From Rossellomorea pakistanensis (GTDB taxonomy: Bacteria > Bacillota > Bacilli > Bacillales > Bacillaceae_B), in assembly GCF_016908495.1 (NCBI RefSeq), contig NZ_JAFBDZ010000002.1, positions 558,001-622,000 of the forward strand: 64,000 bases of DNA, written 5' to 3'. This document shows, piece by piece, positions 1-8,763 of the stretch. The position numbers were made by a program, and so were the translations under genes. Numbering within the stretch: the first letter of the stretch is position 1; every line of letters begins with the position of its first letter. The notes below the pieces were generated by a model. The model searched no databases. It was not told the DNA's origin and saw nothing but the letters and a program-made list of their open reading frames with translations.

Positions 1-1
1 A

Positions 2-142
2 GTCACAGACAATACGTTGGCCGTTTCTGAACATTCAATTGTTCCTCGTGAAGCACGATATGTAAGGCTAGACATTCAGCAACCTACACAGGGTGGAGAT
101 CAGGCAACAAGAATCTTTGAATTTGAAGTATACGGTTATTAA
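2..142 (+). CDS. C-terminal end of a discoidin (F5/8 type C) domain protein, partial
   Basis: The reading frame is open from the left window edge to TAA at 140-142, giving 46 residues. The segment ARYVRLDIQQPTQGG followed by ATRIFEFEVYGY is the characteristic last pair of beta strands of an F5/8 type C (galactose-binding-like) domain, which in Bacillaceae commonly ends large secreted or cell-surface glycosidases. The catalytic part lies outside the window, so the enzyme cannot be named. Its position just before a DUF624 gene and a glycan-utilisation block suggests a carbohydrate-active protein; that is inference. Confidence 0.7.
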   Translation, partial: VTDNTLAVSEHSIVPREARYVRLDIQQPTQGGDQATRIFEFEVYGY

Positions 143-154
143 AGAGACGGAGTG

Positions 155-258
155 AGGCTATCTCAAAACCAAGGTGTCAGGAGCCGCAGCTTTCATATTT
201 AGAAGTAACCCTTCTTATATGGACGATCCTAGCGATTCGGACTCCTTTTGGGATAGTC
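155..258. repeat. Dispersed nested hairpin element, copy 1
   Basis: The ends GGCTATCTCAAAA (156-168) and TTTTGGGATAGTC (246-258) pair fully if G-U pairs are allowed. Nested inside are TTAGAAG / CTTCTTA and a GGAGCCG / CGGACTCC pair. It lies between the discoidin-domain gene and the DUF624 gene. It belongs to the family whose clearest member is at 33974-34093. It probably ends transcription of the upstream gene. Confidence 0.65.
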
Positions 259-293
259 ACGCTCTAAATGAATAAAGAAAGGCAGGAATCATC

Positions 294-905
294 ATGATCG
301 GAAATCTATTACAGCAAACCAGTGAATGGGTAACACGACTCGTATGGGTCAATCTTCTTTGGCTGTTGTTTATCGGAGCAGGGTTGGGGGTTTTCGGGTT
401 CATGCCTGCTACCATCGCGTTATTTACTGTAACAAGAAAATGGACGATGGGAGATTTTGATATTTCCCCGTGGAAAATTTTTAATGAGACCTTTAAGAAA
501 GAATTCCTTAGAGCCAACTTGGCTGGCGCTATTTTTGTTTTATTGGGGCTATTCATTTACTTTGATTTGAAAGTTGCGGAAATGATGCCGGGCATTTTTT
601 CCATCTTTTTGTATGCCTTTTTTCTATTTTTAGCTTTGGTTTTATTGTTTACCCTCATATACTTTTTCCCTTTATACGTCCATTATCACTTATCGATGAA
701 AGACTATTTTAAACAAGCATTTATCTACTCCATCGTTAGCCCGGCGACCACATTATTAATGACAGCGGGATTATTTTGTATCGGATATCTAATCTATCAT
801 TTACCTGGCTTGATACCATTTATCTCCGGAGTCATGATGGCTTATTGGATTATTAATGTCTGCATGAAGCGTTTCCGCAGACTTGAAGAAGCGGCGAGCT
901 TGTAG
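294..905 (+). CDS. DUF624 (YesL-type) integral membrane protein
   Basis: A 203-residue very hydrophobic protein with about five predicted membrane segments (near residues 17-45, 76-92, 98-125, 150-172 and 176-192). The start region with WVTRLVWVNLLW and the G-F-M-P-A motif near residue 38 are typical of the DUF624/YesL family. YesL-like genes occur in Bacillus carbohydrate operons beside YesMN-type two-component systems and Lpl-type ABC transporters, as here, but their biochemical role is not known. The start ATG follows AAAGGCAGGAA. The gene lies between a hairpin element and the 52-bp repeat array, so it may not be cotranscribed with GH38. Family assignment is fairly sure; function is unassigned. 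Confidence 0.8.
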   Translation: MIGNLLQQTSEWVTRLVWVNLLWLLFIGAGLGVFGFMPATIALFTVTRKWTMGDFDISPWKIFNETFKKEFLRANLAGAIFVLLGLFIYFDLKVAEMMPGIFSIFLYAFFLFLALVLLFTLIYFFPLYVHYHLSMKDYFKQAFIYSIVSPATTLLMTAGLFCIGYLIYHLPGLIPFISGVMMAYWIINVCMKRFRRLEEAASL

Positions 906-920
906 GTTTTAAAGAGGTAG

Positions 921-1722
921 CCGGTTCATATCATGAAAAGCCACAAGAGGAAAAATGATGTCAAGAAAAGAGCCGGTTCGTATCATGAAAAGCTACAAGA
1001 GGAAAAGTGATGTCATAAAAAGGACCGGTTCATATCATGAAAAGCTACAAGAGGAAAAGTGATGTCATGAAAAGGATCGGTTCATATCATGAAAGGCCAC
1101 AAGAGGAAAAGTGATGTCATGAAAAGGATCGGTTCATATCATGAAAGGCCACAAGAGGAAAAATGATGTCATAAAAAGGGCCGGTTCATATCATGAAAGG
1201 CCACAAGAGGAAAAGTGATGTCATGAAAAGGACCGGTTCATATCATGAAAGGCCACAAGAGGAAAAGTGATGTCATAAAAAGGACCGGTTCATATCATGA
1301 AAGGCCACAAGAGGAAAAATGATGTCATAAAAAGGGCCGGTTCATATCATGAAAGGCCACAAGAGGAAAAGTGATGTCATGAAAAGGATCGGTTCATATC
1401 ATGAAAGGCCACAAGAGGAAAAATGATGTCAAGAAAAGAGCCGGTTCGTATCATGAAAAGCGATAAGAGGAAAAATGATGTCAAGAAAAGAGCCTGTTCG
1501 TATCATGAAAAGCGATAAGAGGAAAAATGATGTCATGCAAAGAGCCTGTTCGTATCATGAAAAGCTAAAAGAGGAAAAATGATGTCAAGAAAAGAGCCTG
1601 TTCGTATCATGAAAAGTTACAAGAGGAAAAGTGATGTCAAGAAAAGGACCGGTTCATATCATGAAAGGCCACAAGAGGAAAAATGATGTCAAGAAAAGAG
1701 CCGGTTCCTATCATGAATAGCC
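921..1722. repeat. 52-bp tandem repeat array, 15 full units plus a partial one
   Basis: Units begin at 921, 973, 1025, 1077, 1129, 1181, 1233, 1285, 1337, 1389, 1441, 1493, 1545, 1597, 1649 and 1701 (partial), with a strict 52-bp period and no spacers. Each unit opens with CCGGTTCATATCATGAAA or a close variant. The 8-mer TCATGAAA recurs near unit positions 11-18 and, in about a third of the full units, 41-48. Variants (TCGGTT, CCTGTT, TTCGTA, ACAAGAGG/GATAAGAGG) are shared between neighbouring units, as expected from unit duplication and homogenisation. The period is not a multiple of three and stop codons occur in every frame, so it is not a protein repeat. The lack of unique spacers rules out CRISPR. 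Confidence 0.95.
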
Positions 1723-1851
1723 CCGACAATCCGGAGTCTGGACCGATATAAATGAGAATCCGAGCTTAATGAAGATATATTTAGCTTCAACTAAAATATT
1801 AAATACAAGTAACAAAGCTTGCAAAAACAGCTAAACAAGAGGAGGATGAAC

Positions 1852-4800
1852 TTGTTTTTAACCGAGAGAAAATTTGAAGCAAGAATTAATGAACTAGCAA
1901 ACTATCGTTACCGTGATGCTATAAAGATTAACCGTTTTTCCTGTTCTGAGGATAACGGAGAAATCGGCACTTATCCTTTCGAGTTCGGTGGCGGTCATGT
2001 CATGAATATTGGGGATAAATGGAAAGGACGCGACCTTTATCTTTGGCTTCATGCTGATGTGACGATTCCCATGGAGTGGCAGGGAAGAAAAGTGGTGGGT
2101 CTTTTTGATTTTGGCCGAACTGGCGGCGGGAATAACTCTGGGTTTGAGTCATTACTATTTGTCAATGGTGATCCGTATCAAGGAGTGGATTCCAATCATC
2201 AGGAGGTCTTTTTTCAAGAGGAGTTTAGTGGTAAAAAGGTATCGCTGGACTTCCGTTTATGGTCTGGCTTAGAAGGGGGCGGAGAGCCGCGTGAGCAGGA
2301 ATATACTTTGGAAACCTCTCAACTTGCGTGGTTGGATGAAGCTGTAGATGATTTGTATTTTTCATCCCTTGCTATGTACCAAACAATTATGGAGCTTTCC
2401 AATGAGCGACCAGAGAAACAGCAGCTAACAAGCTGTTTAAATGAAGTTTTTCAGATCATTAATTGGGGAGAACCGGGGAGTCATGAGTTTTACCAATCAT
2501 GTCATTTAGCTCAGCAACACCTTAGACAGCGAATTGAACAGTTCGAAAAGCATTCTAATGTGACGGTTCACTGTGTTGGCCATACTCATATTGATGTTGC
2601 TTGGTTATGGCGTCTGAAGCATACGCGTGAAAAAGCAACTCGATCGTTTTCCACTGTTCTTAAACTAATGGAACAATTTCCTGATTATTTATTTCTCCAA
2701 ACTCAACCACAACTCTATGAGTATATTAAAGAAGATTATCCGGAAGTCTATCAAAAAATAAGAGAGCGAATCAAAGAAGGGCGTTGGGAAGCAGAAGGAG
2801 CGATGTGGCTTGAAGCCGATTGCAATATTCCAAGTGGTGAAGCGCTTGTTAGACAAATTCTGTACGGGAAAAAATTCCTTCGTGAAGAATTTGATATCGA
2901 TTGTCAGTACTTATGGCTTCCCGATGTATTCGGATATAGCTGGGCACTTCCGCAAATTTTGAGGAAATCCGGTTTAAAAACGTTTATGACTACGAAAATC
3001 AGCTGGAACCAATACAATCGGATGCCCCATGACACCTTTACATGGAGAGGAATTGATGGCTCGGAAATTTTAACCCATTTTATTACCACTCCAGAACCTT
3101 GGAATCCTGAAGATTCTTGGTTCTATACCTATAATGGTTTAGTGACGGCGAAGACGGTTAATGGAAGCTGGAAATCGTATCGGAATAAAGAAATCAATCA
3201 AGATCTCTTGTTGTCTTATGGATATGGTGATGGTGGCGGCGGAGTCAATCGTGAAATGCTTGAGCTTAGAAGACGTTTAGATGAGATGCCAGGTTTACCT
3301 CACGTTAAGACGACAACAGCGAAGGATTATTTTAATCTGCTTCACAAAAAAGTCGAGAATACGAACGAATACATCCATACATGGGATGGAGAGCTGTATC
3401 TAGAATACCATCGTGGAACCTATACAAGTCAAGCCCATAATAAACGAATGAACCGGAAGCTCGAACTTCGCTATCGGGAAGCGGAATGGTTAAGTGTTTG
3501 GAATGGGTTAGAAAATGGCTGGCAGCAAAAGCACAAGCAGAAACTCGATGAGGGCTGGAAGATCATCCTCCGTAATCAGTTCCATGATATTATTCCAGGC
3601 TCTTCGATTCGTGAGGTATACGAAGATTCAAGAATAGAATATGAACAGGCAGAAGCGATCGGCCATGAGGTGGCTTCCGATGCTATTAAGGGACTTGTGA
3701 CAGAAACTACTGGATCCTTTACTTTGTTCAATAGTTCCCAGTGGAAAAATAATCGTACAGTCCAAATTCCATACTCGGATACAACTAGGGAAGCAGGTGT
3801 ATGGAAAACAGACGAACATGGAAATCTTTCTGCCCAGAAAACAGAAGATGGTTGGATTGTAGGGTTACCTGAAGTCCGTGCATTTGGTGTTACCAATCTT
3901 CAATTTGTGAAAGGCACACGTGGGGAATCAAATTCACCATTCTCCTATAATAATCGACAGTTAGAAACACCATTCTATACGATTCTATGGAATGAAAATG
4001 GACAAATCACTCGTTTATTTGATAAACAGGCGGGGCGTGAAGTTTTGTCTCAGAATGAAATCGGCAACGTTCTTCAAGTATTTGAGGATAAACCGCTTGC
4101 CCATGATGCCTGGGATATTGATATTTTTTATCAAGAGAAGATGGAAGAGGTGAGGGAGCTTGAATCAATCGAATTAGTTGAAAATGGTCCAGTAAGAGCA
4201 GTACTTCGCCTTAAATGGTCCTATCGAGACTCTTCCCTCGAACAGGATGTGATGGTGTATGCTGATCATCGTAGGATTGATTTTGAATCAACTATCGATT
4301 GGCATGAACAACGTAAGCTTTTAAAAGTTTGCTTCCCTGTAGATATTCGTTCGACAGAAGCAACCTTTGATATTCAATATGGAAATGTTAAACGACCAAC
4401 CCATTGGAATACGAGCTGGGATATGGCTCGCTTTGAAACGGTAGGTCATCAATGGGCAGATTTATCTGAGACAGGTTATGGCGTCAGTCTTTTAAATGAC
4501 TGTAAATATGGATATGACATTAAAGATCATTATATGAGGCTGTCCCTTATTAAATCAGCGATACACCCTGATCCACAGGCTGACCAAGGTCACCATGTCT
4601 TTACCTACTCGCTATTTCCTCATGAAGGTGATTGGAAGGAAGCGGGTACTGTAGAGGAAGCATGGTTTTTGAATAACCCTATAACGGTTGCCTGGGGAGC
4701 GTTTCCTTTAGAGAACCACTCCTGGCTTGAGGTCGATGGAGATCACGTCATTATTGATGCTATTAAACAAGAGGAGAACGGAGAAGGGATTGTCATCCGT

Positions 4801-4971
4801 TTACATGAATACAAAGGCAAGCGTGGAAATGTTCATTTGAAATTAGCGATGCCTTTTGAGAAATGGGTCGAGACAGATCTCATGGAAAAACCAATAGGGA
4901 ATGAGCAAATGGGTTCTATAGAACTTTCATTAAAACCTTACGAAATAAAAACGTTAGTAATATTTTCATAG
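1852..4971 (+). CDS. GH38 alpha-mannosidase
   Basis: A 1039-residue cytoplasmic-type glycoside hydrolase (no signal peptide) that removes alpha-linked mannose by a zinc-dependent retaining mechanism. Visible GH38 features are the metal-binding H-T-H-I-D at 244-248, the nucleophile region W-L-P-D-V-F-G with Asp358, and the downstream zinc-ligand motif F-H-D-I-I-P-G with His578. The C-terminal half is the beta-rich GH38 domain. The frame extends upstream to 1819, but AAGAGGAGG at 1837-1845 directly abuts an ATG at 1846. TTG at 1852, six bases after the SD, gives the usual family N-terminus and was chosen. It lies upstream of a YesMN-type pair and an oligosaccharide ABC importer, which suggests intracellular trimming of imported mannosyl oligosaccharides. 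Confidence 0.92.
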   Translation: MFLTERKFEARINELANYRYRDAIKINRFSCSEDNGEIGTYPFEFGGGHVMNIGDKWKGRDLYLWLHADVTIPMEWQGRKVVGLFDFGRTGGGNNSGFESLLFVNGDPYQGVDSNHQEVFFQEEFSGKKVSLDFRLWSGLEGGGEPREQEYTLETSQLAWLDEAVDDLYFSSLAMYQTIMELSNERPEKQQLTSCLNEVFQIINWGEPGSHEFYQSCHLAQQHLRQRIEQFEKHSNVTVHCVGHTHIDVAWLWRLKHTREKATRSFSTVLKLMEQFPDYLFLQTQPQLYEYIKEDYPEVYQKIRERIKEGRWEAEGAMWLEADCNIPSGEALVRQILYGKKFLREEFDIDCQYLWLPDVFGYSWALPQILRKSGLKTFMTTKISWNQYNRMPHDTFTWRGIDGSEILTHFITTPEPWNPEDSWFYTYNGLVTAKTVNGSWKSYRNKEINQDLLLSYGYGDGGGGVNREMLELRRRLDEMPGLPHVKTTTAKDYFNLLHKKVENTNEYIHTWDGELYLEYHRGTYTSQAHNKRMNRKLELRYREAEWLSVWNGLENGWQQKHKQKLDEGWKIILRNQFHDIIPGSSIREVYEDSRIEYEQAEAIGHEVASDAIKGLVTETTGSFTLFNSSQWKNNRTVQIPYSDTTREAGVWKTDEHGNLSAQKTEDGWIVGLPEVRAFGVTNLQFVKGTRGESNSPFSYNNRQLETPFYTILWNENGQITRLFDKQAGREVLSQNEIGNVLQVFEDKPLAHDAWDIDIFYQEKMEEVRELESIELVENGPVRAVLRLKWSYRDSSLEQDVMVYADHRRIDFESTIDWHEQRKLLKVCFPVDIRSTEATFDIQYGNVKRPTHWNTSWDMARFETVGHQWADLSETGYGVSLLNDCKYGYDIKDHYMRLSLIKSAIHPDPQADQGHHVFTYSLFPHEGDWKEAGTVEEAWFLNNPITVAWGAFPLENHSWLEVDGDHVIIDAIKQEENGEGIVIRLHEYKGKRGNVHLKLAMPFEKWVETDLMEKPIGNEQMGSIELSLKPYEIKTLVIFS

Positions 4972-4978
4972 AAAGTCT

Positions 4979-5060
4979 CCCCTTCTTGTATGGTAAAATA
5001 CTGCAAGAAGGAAAAGTGCAAAATGACACCCTTCTATTGAAAGAGGGGTGTTTGCTTTAT
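4979..5060 (+). terminator. Two hairpins after the GH38 gene
   Basis: CCTTCTTG and CAAGAAGG (about 4982-5011) form a first stem. ACACCC and GGGTGT (about 5025-5052) form a second, imperfect stem followed by TTTGCTTT. Together they probably terminate or attenuate transcription ahead of the sensor kinase gene. Confidence 0.55.
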
Positions 5061-5116
5061 ATAGATCCCGTTAGGGCCGTAACTTCATGGTCATAATCAT
5101 AGATGGGGGATGTTAG

Positions 5117-6919
5117 ATGATTAAAAATATACTTGAACAGCTAAGAAATAAAGTTTTCAACAAAATTCTATTCATGTCTTCCCTTACGATTATTGTGACA
5201 ATGCTTACCTTACTTTTTACAATCACGCATTATTACTCTGAGGTGATTGTTCAGAAGGAAATGGATTCGAATATGAGGACACTTGAACGAGTTGAATCGT
5301 ATATTAACCGTAAAAAGGATTTCACTGATAATGCATTTAAAGAGCTTTATACAAGTGGGGATTTAATCTTGGATATTTCCTATGCCCTGCAACATGACTA
5401 TGATGATTATCTAGAGTATCGTCTTAATAAATATAGTGACAGCTCATCATTTGTAGCTAGTAATATTGATAACTTTTTCTACGCGTATTTTAGTCAAGAT
5501 AATCATATTAATGCCATAAGTTTACGTAGTGTGGAAGGTATACCCGAATACCTATATGTTTTTAACCATTTTCGCTGGAAAAATTCATTGCTCCAACCAG
5601 AATTGGAATCAGAGGAAGCCTTTTATACTGATAATATTTTGAAAATACAAAATAAGAAAAGAGATTCTAATAGAGAATTAAGGAATACGGTGGTTTTTAA
5701 ACGCACGTTAAATGATCCTGTCTCATTAACAAAACTTGGAGAAATAAGAATTTATTATAGTTTAGAGGGAATTGAGGACCTGATTTCATTGAGGAATACA
5801 GCATCTGAGGGTACCTATTATATTGTCGATAAAGATGGAGAAATGGTTTTCCAATCACATGAAAAGAATGATCAGGGCTTAATCAAATCCCTTGATTTTA
5901 AGAGTGCTACCCAAGAGGTGCAGTGGAAAAACGAAACCTATCATATAAATACACTTGCCAGTGAAGAGAATGGGTATCTGTTTGTTGGAAGTGTTCCGGA
6001 AAGTGAAATTGAAAAGTTAACCGTGATTCGAGGTTCCATGCTTTTACTCACCTGTATTTTTGCATTAACAGCGATTCTTATTACGTTTTTCGCTATGAAA
6101 TCTTATTCTAAACGAATTCAAACGATTGAAACCTCGATTCATCAAGTTAAAGAAGGGAATTTAAGTGTACGTATTCCCCATGATCATAAATATGATGAAC
6201 TATCAACGATATCTCAAAGCTTTAATAATATGCTTCAGGACCTTAATAAGTATATAGATGAAGTTTATATAATGAATATCAAGCAACGTGAAGCAGAGAT
6301 GAAAGCGCTTCAGTCGCAAATCAACCCGCATTTTCTTTATAACACATTAGAAGCCATCCGTATGAAGGCCATCATTGAAGGTTCTAAAACCACAAGTACG
6401 ATGATTTACACGCTTGGGCAATTATTCCGTTATTCTTTAGATGATCGGCAATTGGTTACGATTCAAAGCGAAATCGAGCATGTTAAGCAATATATCAATC
6501 TTGTCCAATCACGCTATCCAAACCGATTACAATTGGACATCGATATCCCTAATGACTATTTAAATCGCTCGATTCTTAAGTTTATTCTACAGCCGATCGC
6601 AGAAAATTATATGATTCACGGCTTTCGCAATGATACGAATGTAAATCAATTAACGATACGTTTAGTGGAAGAAAATCACTATTTATATTTATATCTTATC
6701 GATAACGGGACGGGAATTTCCGCTGCCAGATTAAGAGAAGTCCAGAATAATCTTGAAGGAGAGCCAGTGGATTCTAATTCAATCGGGCTTAAAAATATCC
6801 ATCATCGGATTCGCTTAAAATATGGCAAGGGCTGCGGATTAGAGATTAATAGTGTGGAAGATAAAGGTACTACGGTAGTCATAAAAATACCGGCTAATGG
6901 AGGCGATAGTCTTGTTTAA
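5117..6919 (+). CDS. YesM-type sensor histidine kinase
   Basis: A 600-residue membrane sensor. Transmembrane helix 1 is near residues 17-38, then comes an extracellular sensor region of about 260 residues, helix 2 near 304-326 and a HAMP segment near 327-380. The HisKA-type is His_kinase (PF06580), with the N-P-H-F-L-Y-N motif placing the phosphorylated His at 405. The ATPase part shows Q-P-I-A-E-N, the D-N-G-T-G-I box and a G-L-K-N-I-H-H-R box. Kinases of this class sense extracellular sugars, often through transporter components, and phosphorylate AraC-type regulators. The stop overlaps the start of the regulator gene by 8 bases, so the two are translationally coupled. The ligand is probably the glycan handled by the flanking genes; this is inferred from context. 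Confidence 0.92.
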   Translation: MIKNILEQLRNKVFNKILFMSSLTIIVTMLTLLFTITHYYSEVIVQKEMDSNMRTLERVESYINRKKDFTDNAFKELYTSGDLILDISYALQHDYDDYLEYRLNKYSDSSSFVASNIDNFFYAYFSQDNHINAISLRSVEGIPEYLYVFNHFRWKNSLLQPELESEEAFYTDNILKIQNKKRDSNRELRNTVVFKRTLNDPVSLTKLGEIRIYYSLEGIEDLISLRNTASEGTYYIVDKDGEMVFQSHEKNDQGLIKSLDFKSATQEVQWKNETYHINTLASEENGYLFVGSVPESEIEKLTVIRGSMLLLTCIFALTAILITFFAMKSYSKRIQTIETSIHQVKEGNLSVRIPHDHKYDELSTISQSFNNMLQDLNKYIDEVYIMNIKQREAEMKALQSQINPHFLYNTLEAIRMKAIIEGSKTTSTMIYTLGQLFRYSLDDRQLVTIQSEIEHVKQYINLVQSRYPNRLQLDIDIPNDYLNRSILKFILQPIAENYMIHGFRNDTNVNQLTIRLVEENHYLYLYLIDNGTGISAARLREVQNNLEGEPVDSNSIGLKNIHHRIRLKYGKGCGLEINSVEDKGTTVVIKIPANGGDSLV

Positions 6920-8432
6920 AGTATTACTGGTAGATGATGAACCTTTAATCATTGAAGGGATGAAAGCATTGATTCCTTGGGAGGATTATGGGCTTGAGGT
7001 AGCAGGTGAAGCGTACGACGGAACTCATGCTCTTAAGCAATTACAGGAAACGTCCTTTGATATTGTTTTAACGGATATTAAAATGCCGAAAATGACGGGA
7101 CTTGAGCTTATTACTCATTGTAAGGAGCTTAATAGCAGGACGAAGTTTATCGTCCTGTCAGGCTATCAAGAATTTGACTATATTAAAAAAGGGCTAGAGC
7201 TGGGGATTGAGAATTATTTATTAAAGCCAGTGAATGAGGACGAGCTCATCAACACGATCGGAAATGTGATAGAAAAGATAGAAAAGGACACTAGGGAAGA
7301 CCGTAATCGTGCGTCTTATGTTCTAAGGGATAATATGTTATGGCGGCTGCTTAACCAGGATATTGACGAAAAAGAGTGGCGACAACGCGCCGAACTGTAT
7401 CAATTATCATTGGACAAGCCGGTCATGACGGTGGCAAAGATTCGGGTTGACGAGAATGCCTGCTTGGATCCAGAAGCATTATCAAAAGCCCGTACTGAAA
7501 TAGAGAACTTGATCGATTCTGTATGTATCATTAGTCCTGATAATGATTTTATTGTCATTCTTTCTGGACAGGATGAGAAACAGCAATCGGAAAAGGTTAT
7601 GAATCTCAAGACATATCTTCAGGAATCGAAACAATTTGGTTATTTTTATCTTAGTATCGGTCGTTCGGTTGCATCGTCATCTGAATTACAAAGAAGCTAC
7701 AATGTAGCAAGTGAACTTTCCACCTATCAGCTTATTTTTGAGCCTAATACCATTATTACAGAAAAATTAACGAAGCGTTTTATCGGCAAGAATAGTGTGA
7801 AGCAACAGGATTTCATTCAATTAGCGAAATATGTCTTGAATCAAGATGTGGATCGTGCAAAATCCTGGCTAGATGAGGCTTTTTTACAATTCGACCAACA
7901 AGATTGTCTCTACCCACCATCTGTCATCCGCCAATACATGATTGATCTTGTGATAACCGTCCAGAAGTCGGCAATGAAAGAAATATTTTATCCGACAACC
8001 AAGCTAGTTGAATTAATCATGAAATCTCATTCTTTGGCAGATTTAAGAAGGATTGTAGAGCAATATATTCAAGACTTGATCGAAACCTGTTCAAAACAAA
8101 CGGTTCAACGCAGCTCCATCATACAAAGTATATTGGATTATATACACGAGCATTATAGCGAGGAGCTTTCCTTGAAAACGTTGAGTCAACGCTTTCATAT
8201 TAATTCGATCTATTTAGGACAGCTCTTTCAAAAAGAGCTTGGGATTGTGTTTTCCGAGTACATCAATCATTTCAGGATCGAGAAGGCAAAGGAGCTATTA
8301 AAGAATACCCATCAAAAAGCAGGGAAAATTGGGAAGTGTGTTGGTTATTCTGACACTACTTATTTCTATAAACAATTTAAGAAGAGTGTTGGAGTAACGC
8401 CGACCGAATGGCGAAGCATGCAGCGTAACTAA
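6912..8432 (+). CDS. YesN-type response regulator with AraC DNA-binding domain
   Basis: 506 residues. The N-terminal receiver domain (about 2-120) has Asp8-Asp9, phospho-acceptor Asp55 in V-L-T-D-I-K-M-P and Lys105 in L-L-K-P. A long linker follows, then a C-terminal AraC/XylS double helix-turn-helix (about 400-506) with the G-Y-S-D-T-T-Y-F-Y-K-Q-F-K signature. TTG at 6912, eight bases after GGAGG (6899-6903), gives the normal N-terminus M-F-K-V-L-L-V-D-D-E. An ATG at 6897 is in frame, but the SD would then lie inside the coding sequence. It is the partner of the kinase upstream and probably activates the ABC transporter and glycosidase genes downstream. The 17-bp inverted repeat at 8717-8733 is a candidate binding site. 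Confidence 0.92.
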   Translation: MFKVLLVDDEPLIIEGMKALIPWEDYGLEVAGEAYDGTHALKQLQETSFDIVLTDIKMPKMTGLELITHCKELNSRTKFIVLSGYQEFDYIKKGLELGIENYLLKPVNEDELINTIGNVIEKIEKDTREDRNRASYVLRDNMLWRLLNQDIDEKEWRQRAELYQLSLDKPVMTVAKIRVDENACLDPEALSKARTEIENLIDSVCIISPDNDFIVILSGQDEKQQSEKVMNLKTYLQESKQFGYFYLSIGRSVASSSELQRSYNVASELSTYQLIFEPNTIITEKLTKRFIGKNSVKQQDFIQLAKYVLNQDVDRAKSWLDEAFLQFDQQDCLYPPSVIRQYMIDLVITVQKSAMKEIFYPTTKLVELIMKSHSLADLRRIVEQYIQDLIETCSKQTVQRSSIIQSILDYIHEHYSEELSLKTLSQRFHINSIYLGQLFQKELGIVFSEYINHFRIEKAKELLKNTHQKAGKIGKCVGYSDTTYFYKQFKKSVGVTPTEWRSMQRN

Positions 8433-8439
8433 TCTTTGG

Positions 8440-8558
8440 GGTTGACCCATAAGGAGTCTGGGCTATTATGGCTAATGGATAGAAGTGGATTAAATAAAAT
8501 CCTTCTATCCATTGAAATAGCAGTTCCAAGACCCTTGTTTTTTGGGTCAGTCTTTTTT
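8440..8558. repeat. Dispersed nested hairpin element, copy 2 (terminator-like)
   Basis: Outer arms GTTGACCCA (8441-8449) and TGGGTCAGT (8543-8551) enclose a perfect inner stem, AATGGATAGAAG pairing with CTTCTATCCATT, extended by GGATT / AATCC. A T-rich tract (8552-8558) follows the outer arm. It begins nine bases after the response-regulator stop codon, so it probably serves as the terminator of the two-component genes. Confidence 0.75.
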
Positions 8559-8716
8559 ATTTGGGTTATTGAAATCCATTTAAATTCGATGGTTAGGCAC
8601 CTTTAGTTACAGATAATCCGATCATCACTATTTCAAGGTTCTATTTCTCATCGTAAACAGTTTAATAAGTACAGTAAATCTATAAATTGTTAACTTTTTT
8701 CACTGTCAGATAATTA

Positions 8717-8733
8717 TTACAATAATATTGTAA
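8717..8733. promoter_or_regulatory. 17-bp inverted repeat upstream of the ABC importer, candidate operator
   Basis: TTACAAT-AAT-ATTGTAA is a perfect 7-bp inverted repeat centred 38 bases before the GTG start of the first permease gene. It is the most symmetric site in the 8559-8763 leader, which otherwise holds only AT-rich sequence. It may bind the AraC-type regulator encoded upstream, or another repressor; neither is shown by the sequence. Confidence 0.45.
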
Positions 8734-8763
8734 GGGTTTTCAATAATGAGAGGGGGGAGCAAA

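Noticed and set aside
921..1722. CRISPR array or a repetitive protein-coding gene
   Set aside because: Units follow each other without unique spacers, no cas gene is near, the 52-bp period is not a multiple of three and stop codons occur in all frames in most units. A 34-codon frame beginning at some ATGTCA copies exists only where TCAAGA replaces TCATGA or TCATAA.
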